Shown piece by piece: positions 1 to 6,856 of a stretch of 32,900 bases of DNA. Made by a program: the position numbers and the translations under genes. The stretch comes from CAZJCK01 sp964544635 (lineage in GTDB: Bacteria; Zixibacteria; MSB-5A5; GN15; FEB-12), in NCBI GenBank assembly GCA_964544635.1, contig CAZJCK010000041.1, positions 1-32,900 of the forward strand. Direction: 5' to 3'. Numbering within the stretch: position 1 is the stretch's first letter; each line of letters opens with the position of its first letter. The notes under the pieces are model-generated. The model made no database searches. It saw only the letters and a program-made list of their open reading frames with translations, and was not told the DNA's origin.

Positions 1-147
1 GAAAGCGGGAATCCAGCCCCCCGGTTTGCTCCGTTGAGGCAATCATGACATGGCAGGTTTGTCGAAGACTCCGGACCTGCCCAGACTCCGTAGGTCAGGT
101 TCACAAGCAACCTGACCTACGATCTGTTAACGCCCCCCCGCCGCATC
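1..147. other. Non-coding stretch with the tail of a dispersed repeat
   Basis: No credible gene is seen here. The first 16 bases (GAAAGCGG followed by GAATCCAG) resemble the right half of the hairpin repeat at 1571-1613, which also has GAAAGCGG and GGATCCAG, so the window probably starts inside another member of that family. A 13-bp perfect inverted repeat follows at 89-121 (separate entry). The short open frames here have no ribosome binding site and low-complexity Pro/Ser/Arg translations. Confidence 0.5.
89..121. repeat. Perfect 13-bp inverted repeat, 7-nt loop
   Basis: CGTAGGTCAGGTT at 89-101 is the exact reverse complement of AACCTGACCTACG at 109-121, separated by seven bases. It lies 27 nt beyond the stop codon of the minus-strand membrane protein gene. 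It could act as a rho-independent-like 3' end hairpin for that gene, although no T-run follows it, or it could be part of a dispersed repeat element. Confidence 0.7.
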
Positions 148-1314
148 TCATTTCCCCACCAGCCCTTCCACCGCCCACCAGATCATCGAATGCATGGTGT
201 CAATCTTCGCCCCCGCAACCGCCAGGTTCGGCACGAACAGATTGCCCAGGACCAACCAGCCAATCCACCGTCGCACGTTCATGGCGTTCGTCTGCAACAG
301 GTAGTGCAACCCGATCAGCACCGACGGAAACGACAGGCTGATCAGCCGTGTGGTATCAGCAGCAATAAACAGCTGCAACGCCGGTACGACGAGCAGCAGC
401 AGCAGCGAACCGAGCATCGTCCGGTCGTGCGCCTTCCACGCCTGAACCAGCGCCAACAGCGGCACCAGCCACAGCAGTTTGAACGCTGCAAACACACCCG
501 GCGGCAGTGTCTCCATTCCATACTGCAACACCGCAAACGGATTCTCAGCCAGGTGCTCGAAGTAATAGCTCAGTGAATAACTCACCTCCACCTGCTGCCC
601 CACCCACCAGCGAAACGCTGCGTAGGGGAGAGCCGCGACGCCAAACCCGACTATCGTATCAACCAGCCACGGCAGCCTGGTATGCCCCTCCCGCGCATTC
701 AGCCAGACCAGCCACGGCACGAGAAACACGATCGACTCGCGATTAAACAGCGCCAGTCCGAACAGGGCGTAGAAGAGCAGGCGACGCTGGCGAAACCGAT
801 ACATCAGGAACGCCAGCAGGTATGTCGTCGAATCGGTGTAGCCGGCGTAGTAGACCGTGAACAACGTCGCGAACAGCGATGTCATCACCGCCGCTGCCAG
901 TGGTGCATCCGACACTCGCCGGGCGTTGCGACGGAAATAATCGTACACCGCCCAGATCAAGCCGCCCGCGACCAGCAGATTGATTACCGTGATGCCACAC
1001 CCGCGCAGTCCCACCGACCAGGCAATCAGCGGAGTGAGGATACGATAGCCGACGGTCTTGAAGTTGTCCAGCGCCAACGGGTCGCCCGCCATCGCAGCGT
1101 ACTGCCCGCCGAGATAGGCACAGTCGGTCCCGAGCCGCGTATAGATCATCGCCGCCAGCAACAGCACGACCGTGACTCGCAGCGACAGCCCCAGCCGCCC
1201 GTACTTCTCCTCCCGCTCGCGCCAGCGGCGCTCGGCGGCATCCCAGCCGGGAGCGAACGCCGGTACGCCTCGTTTCCAGTAAATGATGAGACAGACCACT
1301 GCGACTTCAATCAT
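148..1314 (-). CDS. Polytopic inner-membrane protein of unknown function, possibly glycosyltransferase-like
   Basis: This 388-residue protein is strongly hydrophobic, with roughly nine or ten membrane segments alternating with short Arg-rich loops (for example residues 1-12, 45-60, 100-120, 140-165, 175-205, 215-235, 275-300 and 305-350). The first cytosolic loop is rich in Arg and Glu. The segment 'GLALFNRESIVFLVPWLVWL' and the motif-poor loops resemble membrane GT-C-like proteins that use polyprenyl-linked sugars, but the diagnostic acidic pair of that fold is not clear, so the function is left open. The ATG at 1314 has no Shine-Dalgarno. A possible -10 (TATCGT on the minus strand, 1323-1328) is only 8 nt upstream. 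The gene stands alone between repeat-containing intergenic regions. Confidence 0.75.
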   Translation of the reverse strand: MIEVAVVCLIIYWKRGVPAFAPGWDAAERRWREREEKYGRLGLSLRVTVVLLLAAMIYTRLGTDCAYLGGQYAAMAGDPLALDNFKTVGYRILTPLIAWSVGLRGCGITVINLLVAGGLIWAVYDYFRRNARRVSDAPLAAAVMTSLFATLFTVYYAGYTDSTTYLLAFLMYRFRQRRLLFYALFGLALFNRESIVFLVPWLVWLNAREGHTRLPWLVDTIVGFGVAALPYAAFRWWVGQQVEVSYSLSYYFEHLAENPFAVLQYGMETLPPGVFAAFKLLWLVPLLALVQAWKAHDRTMLGSLLLLLVVPALQLFIAADTTRLISLSFPSVLIGLHYLLQTNAMNVRRWIGWLVLGNLFVPNLAVAGAKIDTMHSMIWWAVEGLVGK

Positions 1315-1389
1315 GACCGTTCACGATACAAGAAAGCCCACTGTCCGGACAACATTTAGATGGCGGCACAATTCGTGAAATGCAGTTCT

Positions 1390-1540
1390 GCCCACACGAG
1401 GACGTACGCGCCGCACGGTCTTGCGCCTGCCCACACGAGGACGTACGCGCCGCACGATCTTGCTTGCGCCTGCGCGCACAAGGACGTACGCGCCGCACGA
1501 CCTCACGCCTGCTTACGCCTGCCCACACGAGTCCTTGCCC
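1390..1540. repeat. Imperfect tandem repeat, about 3.5 copies of a 39-43 bp unit
   Basis: The core GACGTACGCGCCGCACG occurs at 1401, 1440 and 1483, so the periods are 39 and 43 bp. Each core is preceded by a variant of GCCCACACGAG (1390, 1429, 1472, and a fourth, truncated copy at 1521). The variable linkers are expanded forms of CTTGCGCCT, which gives the length differences. The copies abut each other with no unique spacers. Confidence 0.8.
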
Positions 1541-1570
1541 CCACTACTGCCGGCGCCCCCCCACTACGTC

Positions 1571-1613
1571 ATCCCCGACGAGTGCCGCTGAAAGCGGCAC
1601 GAAGATCGGGGAT
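1571..1613. repeat. Two-stem palindromic (REP-like) repeat
   Basis: The outer stem ATCCCCGA (1571-1578) pairs with TCGGGGAT (1606-1613). The inner stem GTGCCGCT (1582-1589) pairs with AGCGGCAC (1593-1600) around the loop GAA. The right flank GATCCAG matches the sequence at the very start of the window, which suggests a dispersed family of the kind that forms long hairpins between genes. Confidence 0.75.
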
Positions 1614-1640
1614 CCAGTCTTCTTCCCGCGACAAACGTTC

Positions 1641-1673
1641 AAAAAAAAGGCCCGATCAACAACTGATCGGACC
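1641..1673 (-). terminator. Rho-independent terminator of the ferritin-like gene
   Basis: Read on the minus strand, GGTCCGATCA (1673-1664) pairs with TGATCGGGCC (1658-1649), giving a 10-bp stem with one G-U pair and a 5-nt loop. Eight T residues (1648-1641) follow directly. It lies about 50 nt beyond the stop codon of the rubrerythrin-like gene. Confidence 0.9.
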
Positions 1674-1725
1674 GTCAAATACTCGCGGGCGGCAGACCTC
1701 CGGGCCTGCCACTCATTCACTTAAC

Positions 1726-2220
1726 TCAGTACTGCTCCAGGTGATTCCACTCGGCGTCTTCAAGCCACTTCTCCGGGCGATCGAGGAAGCCGATCACGTT
1801 TTCCATTGTCACCCAGTGACGGTGCTCTTCGTCGGCAATCTTGTTGAGCACTTCCGCCTGTTCCGGCTTTTCGACCTCTTTGGCCTTCTCGCGATAAAAC
1901 GCTTCCGCTTCCTTTTCGATCTCGCGGGCCTCTTCCCAGATCTTTTTGGCGTCGGCCGCGAAGTTGTAGCCGCCATCCTGCGTCTTCATCTGTTCGAACA
2001 CATTCTTCACCGACGTCAGAATGGTCGTCTTCTCGTTTTCGTCATACGTCGCAACCTTGCCGTCGCGCATCGCCTTGAACAGGTTGTAATGCTTCTGTTC
2101 GTCTTTGGCCAGTTCGAGCAGGATACGTTTCAGTTCCGGGCTGTCGACTTTGGCGGCATGCTCTTCGTAAAACGCCTTGCCGTCCATCTCCATCTTCATT
2201 GCGTAGTCGAATATGTTCAT
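1726..2220 (-). CDS. Rubrerythrin-like ferritin-fold diiron protein
   Basis: This 164-residue all-helical protein belongs to the ferritin-like superfamily. Two helix pairs each carry an E-x-x-H iron ligand motif: 'DEQKHY' near residue 42 and 'DEEHRHW' near residue 129. Additional helix glutamates include 'AFYEEHAAKV' and 'EAEAFYREKAKEV'. It lacks the C-terminal CxxC rubredoxin domain of classical rubrerythrin, and the length fits the short, ferritin-like-only subgroup. Such proteins reduce peroxide or handle iron in the cytoplasm of anaerobes or microaerophiles; which applies here cannot be told. The start at 2220 was chosen because AGGAG lies about 8 nt upstream. A further 17 in-frame upstream residues lack a start signal and would overlap the promoter. 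It is a single gene with its own promoter and terminator. Confidence 0.88.
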   Translation of the reverse strand: MNIFDYAMKMEMDGKAFYEEHAAKVDSPELKRILLELAKDEQKHYNLFKAMRDGKVATYDENEKTTILTSVKNVFEQMKTQDGGYNFAADAKKIWEEAREIEKEAEAFYREKAKEVEKPEQAEVLNKIADEEHRHWVTMENVIGFLDRPEKWLEDAEWNHLEQY

Positions 2221-2259
2221 TCTGCTTCTCCTTACAGTAATTTCGTGATGTTTGTCCAG

Positions 2260-2287
2260 ATATAACCCCAAATGGGTCTCCTGTCAA
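2260..2287 (-). promoter_or_regulatory. Sigma-70-type promoter for the ferritin-like gene
   Basis: On the minus strand, a perfect -35 TTGACA (2287-2282) is separated by 16 nt from TTATAT (2265-2260). Shifting one base gives a 17-nt spacer and TATATC. Transcription would start near 2253, leaving a leader of about 30 nt that includes AGGAG before the ATG at 2220. Confidence 0.75.
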
Positions 2288-2306
2288 CAGCCATTGATAC
2301 ATCGAC

Positions 2307-2334
2307 TTGTGTCGACACCGATTTGTCGTATTAT
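2307..2334 (+). promoter_or_regulatory. Promoter abutting the metallopeptidase start (leaderless)
   Basis: TTGTGT (2307-2312), a 16-nt spacer and TATTAT (2329-2334) lie just before the ATG at 2341. Only 6 nt separate the -10 from the start codon, so the expected transcription start is at or next to the A of ATG. No Shine-Dalgarno is present. Confidence 0.55.
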
Positions 2335-2340
2335 ACCCCG

Positions 2341-3300
2341 ATGAAGCTGATCCGCTCGCTTGTTATCATCATCGCACTTGTCGGCCTGTTCCGGCCGGCC
2401 GTGCCTGCTGCCATGCCGATTGAACGTGCCCACGCCATCTATCACTTTGGGTCCGACCGCTACGTCGAGCTGGCCGACTCCGCCCTTGAGCGTGCCCGCA
2501 AGAAACTGATCGCCCGCTTAAACGACTCCCTCGACTACAAACCCGACATGCACATCGTCGAAACCCAGCAGGCATTCGACAGCCTCCTGCTCGGTCGCCT
2601 GCCGCACTGGGGGGCCGCCGCCGCCCTGCCGTCGATGGGGCGCATCGTCATCAAATCACCCGATCATTTCAATCTCCAGAAATCGTTGTCCGACCTGATC
2701 GCCCACGAATACTCCCATCTGGCTCTCGCCGGCCGCACCGGTCTTCACCGTCCTCCGCGCTGGTTCGATGAGGGCCTCGCCATGTGGCTCTCCACCGAGT
2801 GGGGCTGGGGCGACAACCTGGCGGTCAGCAAAGCCGCTGCCTTCGGCAACCTGTTCGACCTCAAAGAACTCGAGCGCGTCAATCGGTTCAACGCCAGCCA
2901 GGCCCATGTTGCCTACGCCCAGTCCTACCTGACCGTGCGGTATTTTTTCGACGCCTACGGTGACTGGGCCGTCGGAATATTCCTCGACAGCATCGCCGCC
3001 GGCGCCGATATTGACCGCGCCCTTATGGCCGCCACCGGCTCCGATTACAAAGGTTTCGGCGCCGAGGTGGCCGAACACATAACGAGTAGATACAACCTGA
3101 CGACCTTGTTTATGGATACTGCATTCTTATGGCTGGCCCTGGCGATCATTGTGATCATCGGCGCCATCCTGCGCTTCCGAAAAAAGAAACAATACTACCA
3201 GCAATGGGAAGAGCAGGAAAAGTACGAATCGACCGATTTCGATTTCGGTGACCCGGACAATCCGGAGCAGACCGACGATGACGAGCCATGGCGACGCTGA
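2341..3300 (+). CDS. Membrane-anchored MA-like zinc metallopeptidase
   Basis: This 319-residue protein has an N-terminal signal segment (residues 1-23), an extracytoplasmic domain, one membrane helix near residues 262-281 and a highly acidic C-terminal tail after KKKQYY. The zinc site is H-E-Y-S-H at residues 122-126, and the downstream gluzincin glutamate sits in 'WFDEGLAMW' at residue 144. This is the pattern of the peptidase-MA-like family (HExxH plus a distal E). The active domain should face the periplasm and the acidic tail the cytosol. The ATG at 2341 was chosen because it begins the signal peptide; the in-frame codons before it overlap the promoter. The 3' end overlaps the next gene by 13 nt, so the two are probably co-transcribed. 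The substrate is unknown. Confidence 0.82.
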   Translation: MKLIRSLVIIIALVGLFRPAVPAAMPIERAHAIYHFGSDRYVELADSALERARKKLIARLNDSLDYKPDMHIVETQQAFDSLLLGRLPHWGAAAALPSMGRIVIKSPDHFNLQKSLSDLIAHEYSHLALAGRTGLHRPPRWFDEGLAMWLSTEWGWGDNLAVSKAAAFGNLFDLKELERVNRFNASQAHVAYAQSYLTVRYFFDAYGDWAVGIFLDSIAAGADIDRALMAATGSDYKGFGAEVAEHITSRYNLTTLFMDTAFLWLALAIIVIIGAILRFRKKKQYYQQWEEQEKYESTDFDFGDPDNPEQTDDDEPWRR

Positions 3301-4163
3301 GCCATCGGCTGGAGTACATCCTTACGCGCAGCCTGATGACCCCGGCGCAGATGCTGGGGCCGAAATCAAGCGCGCTGCTGGCGCGGTTGCTTGGACGGTT
3401 GTCGTACCACCTGCTGGCGTCGCGTCGCGAAATCGCCAAACAGAATCTGCGGAGCACTATCGCCGCCGACTGGCCCGATGAAAAAGTCGACGCCGTCGTG
3501 CGTGGTGTCTTCAATACGATCGCCCAGACGCTCTTCGAGGTCGCCCGCTTCCCCCGCATCGGACCATCCGGCACTGCCCGCCTGGTGGCGCCGCGCGACA
3601 TGACCATATTCGAGCAACTGGGTCGCGGCGGCGGCGCCGTCTGGGTCTCCGCCCATTTTGGTAACTGGGAACTGCTCGGCTGCTGGGCCAATTCCCAGGG
3701 GTATCCGACCGACTTCCTCATCGGCCGCCAGCACAATCAGCTCGTCGACAACCTTCTCAACGACATGCGCCGGAGCATGGGAGTGGGCATCATCCCGATC
3801 GACGACGCTCCGCGCGGCGTGCTCAAATCACTTCGGGCAGGGAAATTTGTCGCCATCGCGGCCGACCAGCATGCCCCGGCCGGCAGTCTCGTGATGGACT
3901 TCCTCGGACGCAAAGCGTCGATCGCCCGCGGCCCCGCCATGTTCGCCATCAAGGCCAACTGCCCGCTGGTACCGGTCATGTTGCGACGCGAGCGGTATGA
4001 CCGCCATGTCGTCATGGTCGGCGACCCGATCTATCCGCCGAAAAGCGGTGATCGCGATGCCGATGTCCGGACAGTCACACGTGCCTGGTGCGACTTTCTG
4101 GAAACCGCGATCCGACAATATCCCGATCAGTGGGCCTGGACCCATCGACGCTGGAAGGTGTAG
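3288..4163 (+). CDS. Lipid A biosynthesis acyltransferase (LpxL/HtrB family)
   Basis: This 291-residue protein shows the hallmarks of the lysophospholipid/lipid A acyltransferase family. The catalytic H-x4-E is in 'SAHFGNWELLG' (H123, E128), followed by a 'IGRQHNQLVDNLLNDMR' block, 'AADQHAPAG' near residue 190 and a C-terminal 'QWAWTHRRWKV' matching the conserved W-x-H-x-R-W end. Members transfer a fatty acyl chain from acyl-ACP to a lipid A precursor (or to a related glycolipid) at the inner membrane. The predicted length is typical. The start codon lies inside the 3' end of the metallopeptidase gene, suggesting translational coupling. Which acyl position is modified cannot be read from sequence. 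Confidence 0.88.
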   Translation: MATLSHRLEYILTRSLMTPAQMLGPKSSALLARLLGRLSYHLLASRREIAKQNLRSTIAADWPDEKVDAVVRGVFNTIAQTLFEVARFPRIGPSGTARLVAPRDMTIFEQLGRGGGAVWVSAHFGNWELLGCWANSQGYPTDFLIGRQHNQLVDNLLNDMRRSMGVGIIPIDDAPRGVLKSLRAGKFVAIAADQHAPAGSLVMDFLGRKASIARGPAMFAIKANCPLVPVMLRRERYDRHVVMVGDPIYPPKSGDRDADVRTVTRAWCDFLETAIRQYPDQWAWTHRRWKV

Positions 4164-4227
4164 ATGCCGGTTATTCCTGCGTTAATAATGTAACCGCAGT
4201 GTCATTTTCGCGTACAAAAGGAGAGTT

Positions 4228-4270
4228 CGGGTGTATACCCGGCTGACGGGTGAAACAGCAGATATAGCCG
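4228..4270 (+). promoter_or_regulatory. Possible structured leader before the adaptor operon
   Basis: CGGGT (4228-4232) pairs with ACCCG (4237-4241) around GTAT, and CGGCT (4240-4244) can pair with AGCCG (4266-4270), partly competing with the first stem. The 153-bp interval also has a loose CTGCG/CGCAG inverted repeat near 4174-4196. It matches no riboswitch class that I recognise, so this is only a hint of structure ahead of the AGGAGG site at about 4306. Confidence 0.25.
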
Positions 4271-4316
4271 ACGGCGGTGACAGGAGCCGACCGACTGGCC
4301 TGATCAGGAGGACTGT

Positions 4317-5531
4317 GTGAAGAAGTATGTGGTGATTGCTATTACCGTAGCGATCATTCTTGTCGGTTACTATGGCGTCAACGCCATCTTTTCTACCTCA
4401 ATAGAAGTTCCCACCGTTGAAGTCACCAAAGGCGAGTTCCTCATTTCGCTCAATGAGAACGGTACGGTCGACGCCAAGCGGGCGGTGTCGCTCTCGGCAC
4501 CTCGCCAGCGTGGCCTGACCATCACCTGGCTGGCCCCCGAAGGCACCACCGTGGAAAAGGGTGATCCGGTCATCCGCTTCGATGCCTCCGAGCAGCAGGC
4601 TGAGCTGGCCGAGTTCGAGTCCGATCTCAAGATCAAGAACTCGGCCCTCGAACGCGCCCGCCAGGAATTCATCATCCAGGAAAAACAACTGACCCTCGAC
4701 CTCGAAAAAGCCAGGCGTAACTACGACGAGAAGAAGCACGAAGCGCCGCGGGTCGCCGAAGAAGCCAAACTCGAGCACGAACTGGCCGAACTCAATTTCC
4801 AGGCCAAGCTTGATCAGCTCAAGGCCGATGTTGAAAAAGCCGAGGTCGAAGTCGATCGCGCCCGGGACAAAGTCCAGCTGGCCAAAAAGGAACTCAGCCA
4901 GATGACTGTCATGGCGCCCATCCCCGGCCTGGTTGTCTATCTCGAAATCTGGAAGGGCGGCAGCATGGCCAAGGTACAGGAGGGCGACTCCCCCTGGCCG
5001 GGCCAGGGGCTGGTCAACCTCCCCGATCTCGATACCATGATCGTCAAGACCACCGTCAGCGAAGTTGACGCCGCCAAGGTTGACTCCGGCCAGGCCGTCC
5101 AGATCAGGCTCGATGCCGCCGCCGACAGCATTTACGAAGGTGTCGTCATCAAGAAAGGGACGCTTGCCCGTCGCAAAGACCAGAACTCCAGGATCAACGT
5201 ATTCGATGTCGACGTGCTCATCAAGCAGCACGACGAAAACTTCAAACCGGGTATGTCGGCCTCGTGCGAGATCGTGGTAGACCGCATGCAGGATGTCATC
5301 TCGGTGCCGCTCGAAGCAGTCTTCGAGGATCAGGGGGAGACCTTCGTATATCTGAAAAACAAGGATCGGCGCAAAGTCGAGGTGGGACAACGCAACGATA
5401 TGATGATCGCGATCACCGACGGCCTCAAGTCGGGCGATCGCGTCTGCCTGACCGATCCGACCATCGACGAACCGCTCCCGGGTGACAAGGCGACCGAGCC
5501 GGAAATCAACCGCATGAGCCCGAACAACTGA
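4317..5531 (+). CDS. HlyD/MacA-like periplasmic adaptor of an efflux system
   Basis: This 404-residue membrane fusion protein has one N-terminal membrane anchor (residues 4-24), a barrel-sandwich half ('NGTVDAKRAVSLSAPRQRG'), a long coiled-coil hairpin rich in Glu, Lys and Leu (about residues 95-200), the second half of the lipoyl-like domain ('VMAPIPGLVVY') and C-terminal beta-barrel and membrane-proximal domains. It would bridge an inner-membrane transporter to a TolC-type channel, and both partners follow directly downstream. The GTG at 4317 was chosen because AGGAGG lies 6 nt upstream. The stop codon is 11 nt before the permease gene. The substrate could be an antibiotic, lipid or peptide; nothing in the sequence decides this. 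Confidence 0.9.
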   Translation: MKKYVVIAITVAIILVGYYGVNAIFSTSIEVPTVEVTKGEFLISLNENGTVDAKRAVSLSAPRQRGLTITWLAPEGTTVEKGDPVIRFDASEQQAELAEFESDLKIKNSALERARQEFIIQEKQLTLDLEKARRNYDEKKHEAPRVAEEAKLEHELAELNFQAKLDQLKADVEKAEVEVDRARDKVQLAKKELSQMTVMAPIPGLVVYLEIWKGGSMAKVQEGDSPWPGQGLVNLPDLDTMIVKTTVSEVDAAKVDSGQAVQIRLDAAADSIYEGVVIKKGTLARRKDQNSRINVFDVDVLIKQHDENFKPGMSASCEIVVDRMQDVISVPLEAVFEDQGETFVYLKNKDRRKVEVGQRNDMMIAITDGLKSGDRVCLTDPTIDEPLPGDKATEPEINRMSPNN

Positions 5532-5542
5532 CGGGTGCGACG

Positions 5543-6841
5543 GTGACTGATTACAAACGTATCCTCAATGTCGCGCTCGATTCGCTGACCGGCCACAAGC
5601 TGCGCACGTCCCTCACCATGCTCGGTATCATCTTCGGTGTCGGCGCCGTGATTGCCATGCTGTCGATCGGTGAAGGCGCCAAGCAGGAAGCGCTCGAACA
5701 GATTTCCATTCTCGGCATTAACAACGTCATCGTGAAAGCCCAGATTCCCGATGTCGAGAATTCCTCCGAACAAGCCCTTGCCCGCTCGCCCGGCCTGACC
5801 CTGGCCGATATGGAGAATATCGCCGAATTCAGCCAGCTCGTCGCAAATGTCGTCCCCCAGCGCTTCGAGGCGATCAAGACGGTGTACGCCGGGTCGCAGG
5901 ACGCCCCCGTACGCGTCGTTGCAACCGTCCCCGACTACGTCTACTCCTCGTCGATCGGGGTCGATCGCGGCCGCTTCATCACCGACCTCGACAACGAGAC
6001 CTTTGCCCAGGTCTGCGTGCTGGGGGCCAAAGCCAAGAAACAGCTCTTCGCTTTCTCCGACCCGATCGGGAAAACCGTACGTATCGGCGATCTCAACTTC
6101 ACCGTCGTCGGTGTCATGGCCGACAAGTACATCGGTCGCGGCAAGGTCGAAGGCTTCGAACTGAAGAACCTCAATGAAGACGTTTACATTCCGTTCGAGA
6201 CGGCCTTGAAAAAGATCGAGCGGATTCCGGTCGGCGTACAGGAGCAGTTCTGGTACGGCCGCGATGACGATTCCGAGGAAAAGTTCAATATCCCCCAAAT
6301 AGATCAACTGACCATCACCGTCCACAACCTTGAGGATGTACAGGCGACGGCGCAGCTTGTCAATCGCGTTCTCGAACGGCGTCACTTCGGCATCGCCGAC
6401 TACGAAATTGTCGTTCCCGAATCGCTCCTGCGCCAGACCCAGAAAACACAGCAGATCTTTAACATAGTCATGGGCGCCATCGCCGGTATCTCGCTGCTGG
6501 TTGGCGGTATCGGCATTATGAATATTATGCTGGCCACGGTGCTCGAACGCACCCGCGAGATCGGCATCCGTCGTGCTGTCGGCGCCCGCCGGCTCGATAT
6601 CATGCAACAGTTCCTGGTCGAGGCTGTCGCCATCTGCCTGGTCGGCTGCCTTATCGGTATTGTACTCGGCCTGACGCTCGCCCGCGGCATCGCCTTTTAC
6701 GCCGACTGGCCGACCATCGTGTCGTACTACTCGATCGTACTCGCCGTCGGCGTCTCAACCGCCGTCGGTGTCATCTTCGGCCTTTATCCTGCGCGCAAAG
6801 CGGCCCGCCTCGATGTCATCGAAGCCTTGCGGTATGAATAG
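5543..6841 (+). CDS. MacB/FtsX-type ABC transporter permease without ATPase domain
   Basis: This 432-residue protein has the MacB periplasmic core plus FtsX layout. TM1 is near residues 20-42 ('LTMLGIIFGVGAVIAML'), then a large extracytoplasmic domain of about 260 residues, then three C-terminal helices beginning with 'ISLLVGGIGIMNIMLATV' near residue 312. The conserved 'ERTREIGIRRAVGAR' cytosolic loop lies between TM2 and TM3, and the end is 'LYPARKAARLDVIEALRYE'. Escherichia coli MacB carries its ATPase in the same chain; here no Walker motifs are present and no ATPase gene is adjacent. The GTG start follows the adaptor by 11 nt with only a weak ribosome site, so coupled translation is likely. 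With the adaptor and the TolC-like gene it would form a tripartite exporter. Confidence 0.9.
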   Translation: MTDYKRILNVALDSLTGHKLRTSLTMLGIIFGVGAVIAMLSIGEGAKQEALEQISILGINNVIVKAQIPDVENSSEQALARSPGLTLADMENIAEFSQLVANVVPQRFEAIKTVYAGSQDAPVRVVATVPDYVYSSSIGVDRGRFITDLDNETFAQVCVLGAKAKKQLFAFSDPIGKTVRIGDLNFTVVGVMADKYIGRGKVEGFELKNLNEDVYIPFETALKKIERIPVGVQEQFWYGRDDDSEEKFNIPQIDQLTITVHNLEDVQATAQLVNRVLERRHFGIADYEIVVPESLLRQTQKTQQIFNIVMGAIAGISLLVGGIGIMNIMLATVLERTREIGIRRAVGARRLDIMQQFLVEAVAICLVGCLIGIVLGLTLARGIAFYADWPTIVSYYSIVLAVGVSTAVGVIFGLYPARKAARLDVIEALRYE

Positions 6842-6856
6842 TTACGGGGGCGCCGC

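Larger units (their letters stand above)
1315..1725. other. Gene-free 411-bp interval filled with repeats
   Basis: The interval holds a possible weak minus-strand promoter for the membrane protein (TTGTCC at 1347-1352, 18-nt spacer, TATCGT at 1323-1328, read on the minus strand), imperfect tandem repeats at 1390-1540, a two-stem hairpin repeat at 1571-1613 and the terminator of the ferritin-like gene at 1641-1673. Several open frames cross it on both strands, but they translate the tandem repeat into Arg/Ala/Cys-rich peptides without start signals, so I call none of them a gene. Confidence 0.6.

Noticed and set aside
1390..1540. Possible CRISPR array
   Set aside because: Copies abut with a 39-43 bp period and contain no unique spacers; repeat length and variation fit a degenerate tandem repeat, and no cas genes are near.
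1360..2265. 301-residue plus-strand open frame across the repeats and the ferritin-like gene
   Set aside because: Its first part is translated tandem repeat and the rest is antisense to a clear ferritin-fold gene with promoter, ribosome site and terminator.
4164..4316. Riboswitch ahead of the efflux operon
   Set aside because: Some stems are present, but the sequence matches no riboswitch consensus I know, so it is listed only as a weak structured leader.
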